A stretch of DNA of 61,871 nt from Reyranella sp. (GCA_019750135.1 JAIEOV010000124.1:1-61871); one strand, 5' to 3'. Numbered from the stretch's first letter, positions 25,773 to 35,298 are shown. Numbers and translations: made by a program. Notes: generated from the letters alone by a model not told the origin.

Positions 25773-28115
25773 ATGGCGAAGTTCGGTATCGGTCAATCGG
25801 TGCGCAGGCTGGAAGATCCCCGCCTGCTGACGGGCGGCGGACGTTACACAGACGACACCAAGTTGAATGCGCCGGCGGCGCGGATGTATGTGCTGCGCTC
25901 CCCGCACGCCCACGCCGATATAAAGAAGATCGACACGACGGCCGCCGCCAAGGCGCCGGGGGTGTTGCTGGTGCTGACCGGCCAGGACGTGAAGAAGGCC
26001 GACTTCGGCGACGTCCCCTGCCTGGTCCCTTTGGAGAATCGCGACGGCACGCCCCGCGCGGAGACCCCGCGGCCGATGCTGGTCCTCGATCGCGTGCGCC
26101 ATGTCGGCGATCCGGTGGCGCTGGTCGTGGCCGAGACGCTGGAGCAGGCCAAGGACGCCGCCGAGCTGATCGAGGTCGACTACGAGGCGCGGCCGCACGT
26201 CGTCGGCACCTTCGAGGCGGCCCAGCCCGGCGCGCCCCTGGTCCACGACCACATCAAGGACAACATCGTCTTCGACTGGCACATGGGCGACCAGGCCAAG
26301 ACCGATGCGGCCTTCGCCAAGGCCGACCGCGTGGTCAAGCTGGAGCTGGTCAACCAGCGGCTGGTCGCCAATCCCATGGAGCCGCGCGGCGCGATCTGCG
26401 AGTACGACGCCAAGGACGACCGCTCGACCTTGTGGCTCTCCTCGCAGGGCGTGCACATGATCCGGCCGGTGGTCGCCGACATGATCCTCAAGATCGGCTC
26501 GCCCAAGCTTCGCGTGCGCACGGGCGACGTCGGCGGCGGCTTCGGCATGAAGATCTTCGTCCACCCCGAATATCCCATGATCGTATGGGCCTCGCGCCTG
26601 CTGAAGCGCACGGTGAAGTGGATCCCCGACCGCCAGGAGGCCTTCCAGTCCGACGTGCAGGGCCGTGACCATGTCTCGATCGCCGAGATGGCGCTCGACA
26701 AGGACTGCCGCTTCATCGGCTGCCGCATCACGACCTACGCCGCACTCGGCGCCTATCTCAGCCACTTCAGCGTCTTCATCCCGACGCTGGCGGGCACGCA
26801 GATGCTGGTCGGACTCTATCAGACGCCGACGGCTTACGTGAACGTCAAGGGCGTGATGACCAACACCGTGCCGACCGACGCCTATCGCGGCGCCGGCCGT
26901 CCGGAAGCGGCCTATCTGCTGGAGCGCTTCGTCGATCACATCGCGCGCGAGACCGGCCTCACGCCCGACGAGATCCGCGCGCGCAACTTCATCAAGCCCA
27001 GCCAGATCCCGTACGCGACGGCGCTCGGCGACACCTACGACTCGGGCGACTTCGAGACGGTGATGCGCAAGGGCATGGAGAAGGCCGACTGGAAGGGCTT
27101 CCCGGCCCGTCGCGCCGCGGCACTGGCCAAGGGCAAGTGGCGCGGCATCGGCATGGCGACCTACGTCGAGAAGTGCGGCGGCGGCCCGCCGGAGACGGCC
27201 GTCGCCAAGTTCAACGACGACAACACGGTCACGATCTTCGTCGGCAACCAAACCAACGGCCAGGGCCAGGAGACGGCCATCCGCCAGATCGCCTCGGCGC
27301 GGCTCGGCATCGACGCCGACCAGATCCACTTCGTGCAGGGCGATTCCGACGTGGTGCCCGAAGGCATGACCGGCGGCAGCCGCATGGTCTCGGTCGCCGG
27401 CACCGCGACCATCGGCGTGGCCGACAAGATCATCGCCAAGGGCAAGCTCGTCGCCGCGAGCGCGATGGAAGCCTCGGCGGCCGACATCGAGTACGGCGAC
27501 GGCGCCTTCAAGATCGTCGGCACCGACCGCAGCATGAGCCTGTTCGACGTGGCCAAGGCCGCAAAGGATCCCAAGCACGTGCCGCCCGGCGAGAAGCCCG
27601 GCCTGGACGACGAGTTCACGCGCACGCCGACGGCCGACACCTTCCCCAACGGCTGCCACATCTGCGAGCTCGAGATCGATCCCGACACCGGCGTGATCGA
27701 GATCGTGAACTACAACGTGATGGACGACTTCGGCGCAGCCCTCAATCCGCTGCTGCTGCAGGGCCAGGTCCATGGCGGCATCGGCCAGGGCGTAGGCCAG
27801 GCGCTGACGGAGAAGACGGTCTACGACCACGACTCGGGGCAGCTGCTGAGCGGCAGCTTCCAGGACTATGCGTTCCCGCGCGCCGACGTCGTGCCGCACG
27901 TGCATTTCGACACGCATCACAGCCCATGCACGACCAATCCGCTGGGCGTGAAGGGCGCCGGCGAGGCCGGCGCCATCGGCGCACCGCCGGCGGTGATCAA
28001 CGCCATCGTCGATGCGATCTACCCGCATACCGGCGTGAAGCATGTCGACATGCCGGCGACGGCGGCAAGCCTGTGGGCGATCATCGCCGCCCATCGGCAG
28101 AAGAAGGCGGCGTAA
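25773..28115 (+). CDS. Xanthine dehydrogenase family molybdopterin-binding subunit (form II CoxL-like)
   Basis: A 780-residue Mo-hydroxylase large subunit. The N-terminal SVRRLEDPRLLTGGGRYTDD, the AYRGAGRPEAAY active-site loop (form II CODH-like rather than the AYxCSFR of true CO dehydrogenase) and the C-terminal GVKGAGEAGAIG with the catalytic Glu are present. GGAGGAATTC precedes the ATG. The FAD (CoxM) and 2Fe-2S (CoxS) subunit genes that normally sit beside it are absent, so the partner must be encoded elsewhere. The substrate is unlikely to be CO. Confidence 0.92.
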   Translation: MAKFGIGQSVRRLEDPRLLTGGGRYTDDTKLNAPAARMYVLRSPHAHADIKKIDTTAAAKAPGVLLVLTGQDVKKADFGDVPCLVPLENRDGTPRAETPRPMLVLDRVRHVGDPVALVVAETLEQAKDAAELIEVDYEARPHVVGTFEAAQPGAPLVHDHIKDNIVFDWHMGDQAKTDAAFAKADRVVKLELVNQRLVANPMEPRGAICEYDAKDDRSTLWLSSQGVHMIRPVVADMILKIGSPKLRVRTGDVGGGFGMKIFVHPEYPMIVWASRLLKRTVKWIPDRQEAFQSDVQGRDHVSIAEMALDKDCRFIGCRITTYAALGAYLSHFSVFIPTLAGTQMLVGLYQTPTAYVNVKGVMTNTVPTDAYRGAGRPEAAYLLERFVDHIARETGLTPDEIRARNFIKPSQIPYATALGDTYDSGDFETVMRKGMEKADWKGFPARRAAALAKGKWRGIGMATYVEKCGGGPPETAVAKFNDDNTVTIFVGNQTNGQGQETAIRQIASARLGIDADQIHFVQGDSDVVPEGMTGGSRMVSVAGTATIGVADKIIAKGKLVAASAMEASAADIEYGDGAFKIVGTDRSMSLFDVAKAAKDPKHVPPGEKPGLDDEFTRTPTADTFPNGCHICELEIDPDTGVIEIVNYNVMDDFGAALNPLLLQGQVHGGIGQGVGQALTEKTVYDHDSGQLLSGSFQDYAFPRADVVPHVHFDTHHSPCTTNPLGVKGAGEAGAIGAPPAVINAIVDAIYPHTGVKHVDMPATAASLWAIIAAHRQKKAA

Positions 28116-28120
28116 GCAGC

Positions 28121-28378
28121 ATGACCGCCGAACGCCAGGATCTCGTTGCCGCCTTGGGCCATTCGCTCAAGGCGATCGACGACGATTACAAGGAAGAGAT
28201 GCGCGAACTGCGCTCGCTCTTCGCGGAAGCCAAGAAGGAAGCGGAAAAGGACGAACCCGACAGCGTGAAGCTCAAGGCGCTGCTGGCCGATGCCAACGAG
28301 ATGGTCCGCACCTTCACCATCCTCGATCCGGCCTGGCAGGCCGTGCAGCGCGTCGCAAAGATGTTCGGCATGCTGTAG
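28121..28378 (+). CDS. Small alpha-helical hypothetical protein (85 aa)
   Basis: An 85-residue, highly charged, probably coiled-coil protein (DDDYKEEMRELRSLFAEAKK in the first half). It starts 5 bp after the CoxL-like stop, so it is likely in the same transcript. A weak GTAAGCAGC precedes the ATG. I do not recognise the family. It may be an accessory factor of the molybdoenzyme, but only proximity supports that. Confidence 0.7.
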   Translation: MTAERQDLVAALGHSLKAIDDDYKEEMRELRSLFAEAKKEAEKDEPDSVKLKALLADANEMVRTFTILDPAWQAVQRVAKMFGML

Positions 28379-28386
28379 GGCAGACC

Positions 28387-28408
28387 GGCGCGGCGAATCG
28401 TCCGCGCC
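28387..28408 (+). terminator. GC-rich hairpin after the CoxL-like unit
   Basis: GGCGCGG (28387-28393) and CCGCGCC (28402-28408) enclose an 8-nt loop, 9 bp after the 85-residue gene. There is no U-tract. It may end the molybdoenzyme transcript before opgG. Confidence 0.4.
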
Positions 28409-28441
28409 GCAACTTCGGTGCCGGCGTGTCGTTAGGGGGCA

Positions 28442-29932
28442 ATGCGTACGGCCGGCCTCCTCGCGTTGTTGTTCTGCCTCGTCGCGGCATCGACACGCGC
28501 GCAGGAGGCGCCGACGACCTTCGCGACCGTCGAGGCGATGGCCGAGAAGCTGGCCGGCCAGCCCTACAGCGAGCCACCGTCGATCGAAGGCGACATGCGT
28601 CGCCTGGGCTACGATCAATATCGCGCCCTGCGGCCGCGTCCCGACACCGCCTTGTGGCGCGAGGGCAAGGGCCTCTTCCATGTGGAATTCTTTCCCGCCG
28701 GCTTCATCTACGAGAAGCCGGTGCAGATCCATGTGGTCGACGGCGGCAACGCGACGCCGATCACCCTCTCTCCCGACCAGTTCGACTTCTCCGATACGGG
28801 GTTGAAGGCACCGCCGCAGAGCCTCACGCCGGCCGGCTTCCGTCTCCGCCATCCGCTGAACCGTCCGGACAAGTTCGACGAGGTCATCTCCTTTCTCGGC
28901 GCGAGCTACTTCCGGCCGATCGCCCGCGGACAGATCTACGGCGCGTCGGCGCGCGGGCTCGCCATCGACACCGCCATCGGTAAGCCCGAGGAGTTCCCGA
29001 GCTTCCGCAGCTTCTGGCTGGTCAAGCCCGAGGAAGGTGCGACCGAGATGACGGTCTGGGCGCTGCTCGATTCGCCCGGCGCGACCGGCGCCTTCTCCTT
29101 CACGATCCGGCCGGGCGCGCGCACCCTGGTCGACACCAGGAGCGTGCTGTTCATGCGCAACGACATCACGTTGCTCGGCATCGCGCCGCTGACCTCGATG
29201 TTCTTCGCCGGCAAGGCGTCGCCGCCGCGCGACGACTATCGGCCGGAGATCCACGATTCCGACGGACTTTACGTCGCCACCGGCAAGGGCGAGCGCATCT
29301 GGCGGCCGTTGGACAATCCGAGCTCTCTTGGGGGCTCGGCGTTCCAGGACAGCAATCCGCGCGGCTTCGGGCTGATGCAGCGCGAGCGCGACTTCGACCG
29401 CTACCAGGACACCGGGGCCGGCCTGCATGCGCGACCGAGCCTGTGGGTCGAGCCCAACGGCGACTGGGGCGACGGCGAGGTGCGCCTGGTCGAAATCCCG
29501 ACGCAGGCGGAGACCAACGACAACATCGTGGCCTTCTGGGTGTCGCGCTGGCCGGCCAAGAAGGGCGAGCGCAAGGAATATGCCTATCGTCTTTATGCCC
29601 TCTCGGACGAGGCGGCCTTGTCGCCGGCCGGCCGCACGGTGGCGACGCGTGTCGGCGCGGTGCCCGGGCAGCCCAAGCAGCGCCGCATGGTGGTCGAGTT
29701 CGCGGGCGGCGAGCTCGCCTCGCTCGAGCCGGAACAACCCGTCACGTCCGACGTTGGGCTGACGAATGCCAAGCTCAAGCGCAGCTATGTCGAAGCCCTG
29801 CCGTGGAAACGAGGATGGCGGCTCTTCATCGACTTCGAACCCGACGGCAAGAAGGTGGTCGACCTGCGTGCGGTCCTGCAGCTGCGCGGCCAGACCCTGA
29901 CCGAGACCTGGACCAGCGTCTACCGCCCGTGA
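28442..29932 (+). CDS. opgG: Glucan biosynthesis protein OpgG/OpgD (MdoG)
   Basis: A 496-residue periplasmic protein with a signal peptide (MRTAGLLALLFCLVAASTRAQ). It shows the MdoG sandwich domains: YDQYRALRPRPDTALWREG, FPAGFIYEKPVQIHVVDGG, ASYFRPIARGQIYGASARGLAID and the ERDFDRYQD region. It shapes osmoregulated periplasmic glucans made by OpgH. Its TGA overlaps the GTG start of opgH. OpgG and OpgD are close paralogues; the pairing with opgH favours OpgG. Confidence 0.93.
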   Translation: MRTAGLLALLFCLVAASTRAQEAPTTFATVEAMAEKLAGQPYSEPPSIEGDMRRLGYDQYRALRPRPDTALWREGKGLFHVEFFPAGFIYEKPVQIHVVDGGNATPITLSPDQFDFSDTGLKAPPQSLTPAGFRLRHPLNRPDKFDEVISFLGASYFRPIARGQIYGASARGLAIDTAIGKPEEFPSFRSFWLVKPEEGATEMTVWALLDSPGATGAFSFTIRPGARTLVDTRSVLFMRNDITLLGIAPLTSMFFAGKASPPRDDYRPEIHDSDGLYVATGKGERIWRPLDNPSSLGGSAFQDSNPRGFGLMQRERDFDRYQDTGAGLHARPSLWVEPNGDWGDGEVRLVEIPTQAETNDNIVAFWVSRWPAKKGERKEYAYRLYALSDEAALSPAGRTVATRVGAVPGQPKQRRMVVEFAGGELASLEPEQPVTSDVGLTNAKLKRSYVEALPWKRGWRLFIDFEPDGKKVVDLRAVLQLRGQTLTETWTSVYRP

Positions 29933-31704
29933 ACGGAGACTGGCGGCTCGATCCCCACGCAGGACGCGCGCGCTGGCGGCGGTGGCTGCTGCTGGTGCTG
30001 GTATTGGTCACGACGGCGGTCGGCCTGGTGCTCATGGGACGCATCGTGGCCGCGCGTGGCCCGGAGATCCTGAAGCCGATCTTCCTGCCCTGCTTCGCGC
30101 TGCTCTTCGCCTGGATCGCACTTTCCTTCTGGAGCGGCGTGTTCGGGTTCATGCTGGGCGTGCTGCGACGCCATCCGGTGACTCTGGGGCGACAAGGACC
30201 TGCAGCGGGAGACGTCCCGCCGCTTCGCGAGCGCACCGCGATCCTGGTCCCGGTCTACAACGAGGATCCCGTCGAGGTGTCCGGCCGCGTCGCCGTCATG
30301 CAGCGCTCCCTGCAGGCGACGGGGCACGCCGAGGCCTTCGACTTTTTCATTCTGAGCGACACGACCAACGCCGAGATCGCCGCGGAAGAAGAGCGTCTCT
30401 ACCGCGAACTGCGCGACCGGCTCGCCGACGAGACGCGCCTGGTCTATCGCCGGCGCGCGAAGAACACCGGCAAGAAGGCCGGCAACATCGCCGAGTGGAT
30501 CGACACACGCGGGCCCGACTACGCCTTCATGATCGTGCTCGACGCCGACAGCCTTCTGAGCGGCGACACGATGGTGCGGCTGGCTGCGCTGATGGAGGCC
30601 AATCCGTGCACCGGCCTGATCCAGACGCACATCGTGCCGGCCGGCCGCGAGACGCTGTTCGCCCGTGCGCTGCAATTCTCGTCGCGCATGACCGGCGTCG
30701 TGCTGTCGATGGGCAACAGCTTCTGGCAGACCAGCGAAGCGAACTACTTCGGCCACAACGCCATCCTGCGCGTCGCGGCCTTCGCCGAGTGCTGCCGCCT
30801 GCCGGTGCTGTCGGGCCGGCCGCCGCTCGGCGGTGAAATCCTCAGTCACGATTTCGTCGAAGCGGCCTTCCTGCGGCGCGGCGGCTGGTATTGCTGGCTG
30901 CTGCCCGAACTGCGCGGCAGCTACGAGGAGCTGCCCAGCAACCTGCTCGACTACGCGGTGCGTGACCGGCGCTGGATGCAGGGCAACCTGCAGCACGCAA
31001 GGCTGATCGGCCAGCGCGGCCTGCATTGGATGAGCCGCCTGCACCTCGGCATGGGCATCTTCGCCTATGTCGCCTCGCCCCTGTGGCTCGCCATGCTGAT
31101 GCTGAGCTCGGCCATGGTGGTCGACCATCGCATCGTCGGCGACGTCTATTTCGGACCGACGCGCAGTCTCTTCCCGCAATGGCCGCAGTATCACTGGCCG
31201 GAGATCCATGGCCTGCTCGGCATGACGCTCGTGTTGCTGTTCGGACCCAAGCTCCTGGCCCTCACCCTGCGCCTGTGGTCGACACGCGGCGCCCGCCGCT
31301 TCGGCGGCCGTCTCGCCATGACGACGAGCTTCCTGGTCGAGACCGCTTTCTCGACGTTGCTGGCGCCGGTGATGATGTTGTTCCACACCACGTTCCTGAT
31401 CCGCATCCTGGCCGGCAACGCGGTTGGATGGCCGCCCCAGCCGCGCGGCGATCGCGGCATGGACTGGCGCCAGGCCTTGCAGCGCCACGTCGGCCATGTG
31501 CTGTTCGGCATGGCCGCCCTCACGGCATTGGGCGCCATCGTTCCCGACTACGTGCCGTGGATCCTCCCCGTGGTGGCCGGCCTGCTGCTGTCGGTGCCGC
31601 TCGCCGTGCTGTCCAGCCGCCGCGCCATGGGGCTGGCGGCCCGCCGCCTCAGCCTGTTCGTGACGCCCGAGGAGCGCGCGCAGGCGACGCTTGCGATCCG
31701 CTGA
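29929..31704 (+). CDS. opgH: Glucans biosynthesis glucosyltransferase OpgH (MdoH)
   Basis: A 591-residue inner-membrane GT2 enzyme that makes the beta-glucan backbone from UDP-glucose. Two N-terminal membrane segments precede the catalytic domain ILVPVYNEDP, ILSDTTN, VLDADS and the RRWMQGN motif (Q-x-R-R-W class); about five further membrane helices follow. The GTG start overlaps the opgG stop (GTGA). It is shorter than the E. coli enzyme (847 residues), mainly at the N-terminus, as in other alphaproteobacteria. Confidence 0.93.
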   Translation: MNGDWRLDPHAGRARWRRWLLLVLVLVTTAVGLVLMGRIVAARGPEILKPIFLPCFALLFAWIALSFWSGVFGFMLGVLRRHPVTLGRQGPAAGDVPPLRERTAILVPVYNEDPVEVSGRVAVMQRSLQATGHAEAFDFFILSDTTNAEIAAEEERLYRELRDRLADETRLVYRRRAKNTGKKAGNIAEWIDTRGPDYAFMIVLDADSLLSGDTMVRLAALMEANPCTGLIQTHIVPAGRETLFARALQFSSRMTGVVLSMGNSFWQTSEANYFGHNAILRVAAFAECCRLPVLSGRPPLGGEILSHDFVEAAFLRRGGWYCWLLPELRGSYEELPSNLLDYAVRDRRWMQGNLQHARLIGQRGLHWMSRLHLGMGIFAYVASPLWLAMLMLSSAMVVDHRIVGDVYFGPTRSLFPQWPQYHWPEIHGLLGMTLVLLFGPKLLALTLRLWSTRGARRFGGRLAMTTSFLVETAFSTLLAPVMMLFHTTFLIRILAGNAVGWPPQPRGDRGMDWRQALQRHVGHVLFGMAALTALGAIVPDYVPWILPVVAGLLLSVPLAVLSSRRAMGLAARRLSLFVTPEERAQATLAIR

Positions 31705-32156
31705 AAGTCGACAGCAACGACCTGCGCGTTTCATCGGCGCGGTGAGGATGATTTTCCGGCATTTCCGGCATTCCCCCCCGAGCCGTTTTGTGGTGGCTGG
31801 AAGTCGACCCACTAGCTCTGGGGTCTGAATTTGGACGGTTACGCAGGCTTCGCTGATGAGTTTGTCGCTCGGCCGGACAGCCGGAGAGCCCGGCCCGCGA
31901 CAGCGGGCGCGATGGGTATCGGATAAACGATGCATAGAGCAGAGCCGCGGGAGGCGACACGCGGCACATATAACTCAAGTGTCCTAACGAGTCAACTGCG
32001 GTGCTATTATTGCGTGCCATAAGGGGCTAAACGGCGCAATAAGTCCGAGGCCGTGCCTCGTTTGCCAGCAGTGCTGGCAAACGACCGATCATGAACATTG
32101 TAATGGGATCGGCTACGCTCGCAGGCGTCATCGCCTCTCGCAGGAGTCAGCCATCC
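31705..32156. other. Intergenic stretch with no recognised gene
   Basis: A 452-bp gap with lower GC than its neighbours and a run of seven C near 31773. The only clear structure is the 27-bp palindrome at 32058-32084. AT-richer bases around 31965-32015 could hold a promoter. A minus-strand frame with a cysteine pair near 31750 is open but has no start signal, so I do not call it. Confidence 0.5.
32058..32084. promoter_or_regulatory. Perfect 12-bp-arm inverted repeat upstream of NTF2-like gene
   Basis: TCGTTTGCCAGC (32058-32069) and its exact complement GCTGGCAAACGA (32073-32084) flank AGT. It could be an operator for a dimeric repressor or an RNA hairpin in the 5' leader of the NTF2-like gene that starts 72 bp on. 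No U-tract follows. Confidence 0.55.
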
Positions 32157-32699
32157 ATGCCAGCCGATCTCGTCGCCCTCTGGGAAGCCCATTGCCGCCA
32201 TGAGTTCGAGACGCGGGACGCCGATGCCACGATGGCGACCATGGTGCAGCGGCCCTACGTCAACCACGTGCCGACGATGACCGGCGGCGTCGGCCACGAC
32301 CAGCTGAAGCGCTTCTACAAGTACCATTTCATCGGCGGCAATCCCCCCGACACCGAGCTGAAGCCGATCAGCCGCACCGTCGGCGCCGACCAGCTCGTTG
32401 ACGAGCTGCTTTTCTGTTTCACCCATACCAGCGAGATCGACTGGATGCTGCCCGGCATCCCGCCGACCGGAAAGCGCGTCGAAGTCCCGCTGGTCGCCAT
32501 CGTGCGCTTCGAAGGCGACAAGGTCGCGCACGAGCACATCTACTGGGACCAGGCGTCAGTGCTTGTGCAGGTCGGCCTGCTCGATCCCAAGGGCCTGCCG
32601 GTCGCCGGCATCGAGACGGCGCGCAAGGTCGCGAACAACGCCCTGCCCAGCAACGGGCTGATGACGCGCTGGAGCACGAGCGCGGGCAAGCCGATATAG
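32157..32699 (+). CDS. NTF2-like / SnoaL-like domain protein
   Basis: About 180 residues with a SnoaL-like fold: LVALWEAHCRHEFETRDADATMATM, then PYVNHVPTMTGGVG, an E-I-D-W-M-L-P-G-I-P-P-T-G strand pair and the FEGDKVAHEHIYWDQASVL signature. Start MPADLVALWE follows CAGGAGTCAG. An in-frame ATG 22 codons upstream has a poorer context. The family covers small hydrolases, isomerases and polyketide-cyclase-like proteins; no specific reaction is indicated. Confidence 0.82.
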   Translation: MPADLVALWEAHCRHEFETRDADATMATMVQRPYVNHVPTMTGGVGHDQLKRFYKYHFIGGNPPDTELKPISRTVGADQLVDELLFCFTHTSEIDWMLPGIPPTGKRVEVPLVAIVRFEGDKVAHEHIYWDQASVLVQVGLLDPKGLPVAGIETARKVANNALPSNGLMTRWSTSAGKPI

Positions 32700-32920
32700 C
32701 CGCAACCCTTGCCGCAACCCTGGGCTGTCCGGCGCGGTTGTCATCGCGCCGCCAACCGCTGCATCTGGCGCAAAATGGGCGACCGACGTGAGCGGCCGCG
32801 CCATTGCCGGCGGCCATTTCTTTCCCGAGTAGCCCGGGGAGACGATCTCCAAACTGCGCGCGTTCTTTGAATAAGGTGCAAAAAGGCATGTAAAGTCCCT
32901 CGTTTCCCAGGGAATCCGCC

Positions 32921-34651
32921 ATGCCCTCGACGCGCCCCACCCTCTACGGCAGCCGACACGCCGTCTCCGCCGGCCACTACCTCGCCGCCGCGGCGGGCTT
33001 TTCCATCCTCGAAGCCGGCGGCAACGCCATCGACGCCGGCTATGCCGCAGGCATCGCGCTCGCCGTGCTGCACCCGGATGAGGTCAATGTCGCCGGCGTG
33101 GCGCCGATCATGATCCGCACCGGGCCTCAAGCGAAGGAGCCGGGCAAGGTCGTCACCATCGCCGGACTCGGCCACTGGCCGAAACGTTTCCCGCCCGATC
33201 TCTTCATGCGTGAGCATGGCGGCAAGATGCCGTTGGGCATCCTGCGCACCGTCGTGCCGGCGGCGCCGGACGCCTGGATCACCGCCCTCAGCGATTACGG
33301 CACCCTGTCGTTCGGCGACGTGGCGAGCGCCGCCGTGCGCTACGCCCGCGAAGGCTTCGCGGTGTTCGAGTACATGGCGACCATGATCAAGCAGTACGAG
33401 GACGGCTATCGCTCGTGGCCGTCCAATGCCGCGATCTTCCTCCCCGGCGGCAAGCTGCCCCAGGTTGGCGATCGCTTCGTCCAGACCGATCTCGCCGGCA
33501 CATTGCAATACATGATCGACCAGGAGCGCGCAGTGTCGAAGCGCGGGCGGCTGGCCGGTCTCGCCGCGGCGCGCGCCGCCTTCTATTGCGGCGACATCGC
33601 CGAGACCATCGTGCGCTATCACGAGGAGAACGGCGGCTACCTGGCGCGCGACGACCTCGCCAACTTCCATTGCCGCTACGAGGAGCCGGTGCGCGTGCGT
33701 TGGCGCGACTTCGACGTCTTCACCTGCGGGCCATGGTGCCAGGGCCCGATGCTGGCCCAGGCGCTGCGCATGATCGAGGCGGCCGGCGGGCTGAAGGGGC
33801 TGGCGCACAACAGCCCCGACTACATCCATCTCGTCACCGAGATCATGAAGGCTGCCTGCGCCGACCGCGAATACCATTACGGCGATCCGCTGTTCGTCGA
33901 TGTCGGCATGGACGACCTTCTGTCCGACGCCCACGTATCGGCGCGCGTGAATGCCATCGACCGCGAGCGCGCCATGCCCGACATGCCGCCGCCCATCGGA
34001 CGCTATCCCGGCAACATGCCGCCGGCCGCCGCGGCCTCGAGCGCCAGGAGTGACGCGGTCGTCGAACCGGACACGTCCTACTGCTGTGCCGTCGACCGCT
34101 GGGGCAACGTCCTGTCGGCGACGCCGTCCGACGGATCGTGGCGCTCGCCGGTGATCCCCGGCCTCGGCATCGTGCCGTCAGGCCGCGGCACGCAATCGCG
34201 GCCCGACCCCAGCCATCCTTCGGGCGTGGCGCCGGGCAAGCGGCCGAGGCTCACGCCGAACCCGGCCATCGCCGTGCGCGACGACGGCAGCGTCATGCCA
34301 TTCGGCGCCCCGGGCGGCGACGTCCAGGTGCAGGCCATGCTGCAGGTTTTCCTGAACAGCTTCCACTTCGGCATGGATATCCAGGAGGCGATCGAGCAGC
34401 CGCGCTTCGCCACCTTCAGCTTTCCCAACTCCTTCGCGCCCTATACCCACCTGCCGGGCCGGCTCAACATCGAGGACCGGCTGCCGGCCGTCACGATCGA
34501 GGAGCTGCGCCGGCGCGGCCACGACGTCGAGATGTGGCCGGCGCTCACCCGCCGCGCCTGCTCGGTCGAGGCGATCCTGCTCGACAGCCGCACCGGCTTC
34601 CTGCGCGCCGGCGCCGACTTCCGGCAACCCGCCTACGCCATGGTGAGCTGA
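32921..34651 (+). CDS. Gamma-glutamyltransferase family protein (atypical)
   Basis: A 576-residue Ntn-hydrolase precursor. The large-subunit start GSRHAVSAGHYLAAAAGFSILEAGGNAIDA is typical (given here only as recognisable pieces: SAGHYLAAAA, ILEAGGNAIDA). The autocleavage/nucleophile Thr lies in DTSYCCAVDRWGN, where classic enzymes have TTH. The oxyanion region reads APGGDVQVQAMLQV. No signal peptide is seen, so it is likely cytoplasmic. Some members hydrolyse acyl side chains or oxidised amino-acid conjugates rather than glutathione. Confidence 0.88.
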   Translation: MPSTRPTLYGSRHAVSAGHYLAAAAGFSILEAGGNAIDAGYAAGIALAVLHPDEVNVAGVAPIMIRTGPQAKEPGKVVTIAGLGHWPKRFPPDLFMREHGGKMPLGILRTVVPAAPDAWITALSDYGTLSFGDVASAAVRYAREGFAVFEYMATMIKQYEDGYRSWPSNAAIFLPGGKLPQVGDRFVQTDLAGTLQYMIDQERAVSKRGRLAGLAAARAAFYCGDIAETIVRYHEENGGYLARDDLANFHCRYEEPVRVRWRDFDVFTCGPWCQGPMLAQALRMIEAAGGLKGLAHNSPDYIHLVTEIMKAACADREYHYGDPLFVDVGMDDLLSDAHVSARVNAIDRERAMPDMPPPIGRYPGNMPPAAAASSARSDAVVEPDTSYCCAVDRWGNVLSATPSDGSWRSPVIPGLGIVPSGRGTQSRPDPSHPSGVAPGKRPRLTPNPAIAVRDDGSVMPFGAPGGDVQVQAMLQVFLNSFHFGMDIQEAIEQPRFATFSFPNSFAPYTHLPGRLNIEDRLPAVTIEELRRRGHDVEMWPALTRRACSVEAILLDSRTGFLRAGADFRQPAYAMVS

Positions 34652-34679
34652 AGCCCGCAACGCCGATCGGAGGCCGTCG

Positions 34680-35252
34680 TTGTCCTTCGTGCGCCTCGCC
34701 AAGATCCTGTCCGTCCTGACGCTGGCCGGCTGCGCCGCCAGCGGCACGATCGGCGGCGCCTACTACGATCCGGCCTACGACTATTCCGAGTTCTTCGCCG
34801 TCACCGATGGGCGCAACTTCCAGGTCGTCATGGCCGGCACCCCCTTCCCCAACCAGCCGGCCGCCCAGGTGCAGCGCGAGCTGCTGCCGGTCATGCAGGC
34901 GGCCAAGCCGCGCCCCAACCTCACCTTCACCTACGCCGACCCGCCCGAGCTGCCGCGCCCCTATTACCGCATGGTGCTGGTGTTCGACGCCGCCAACGAC
35001 CTGACGGCGGCGAGCGTTTGCGCCGGTACGATCCGCCATAAACCACCGGTTGTAGGCCGGTCGTTCAATGTGTTCGCCATCTATTGCCGCAACGACCTCG
35101 CCCTGTCCCAGACCACCGCCTGGAACAACGCCGCAGGTCCGAACGATCCGCAAGTGCAGGCGCTTTTTGCCCAGCTTTTCCTCGTTTTGTTCGACGACTC
35201 ACCGCGGCGGCGCTTTCCGTTCGGTCCTTTCGGTCCGTTCGGCCGCTGGTAG
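34680..35252 (+). CDS. Putative lipoprotein of unknown function
   Basis: About 190 residues. The N-terminus MSFVRLAKILSVLTLAGCAA carries a lipobox (L-A-G-C), so the protein is likely lipid-anchored. I use a TTG start because GGAGG lies 7 bp upstream and no ATG precedes the signal. The C-terminus is Arg/Phe/Pro-rich with a GPF-GPF repeat. I do not recognise the family. It follows the gamma-glutamyltransferase by 28 bp and may be cotranscribed. Confidence 0.75.
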   Translation: MSFVRLAKILSVLTLAGCAASGTIGGAYYDPAYDYSEFFAVTDGRNFQVVMAGTPFPNQPAAQVQRELLPVMQAAKPRPNLTFTYADPPELPRPYYRMVLVFDAANDLTAASVCAGTIRHKPPVVGRSFNVFAIYCRNDLALSQTTAWNNAAGPNDPQVQALFAQLFLVLFDDSPRRRFPFGPFGPFGRW

Positions 35253-35298
35253 CCATGGACGGGCCCGCATTCCGGGCGCAAGCTATGCGCGAGAGGCC

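Noticed and set aside
25746..28094. A 782-codon open frame antisense to the CoxL-like gene
   Set aside because: It arises from GC-rich codon bias on the opposite strand. The plus-strand frame has intact family motifs; the antisense has His/Arg/Ala-rich sequence without homology.
29920..31935. A 671-codon minus-strand frame opposite opgH
   Set aside because: Gln/His/Arg-rich shadow of a strongly supported glycosyltransferase gene.
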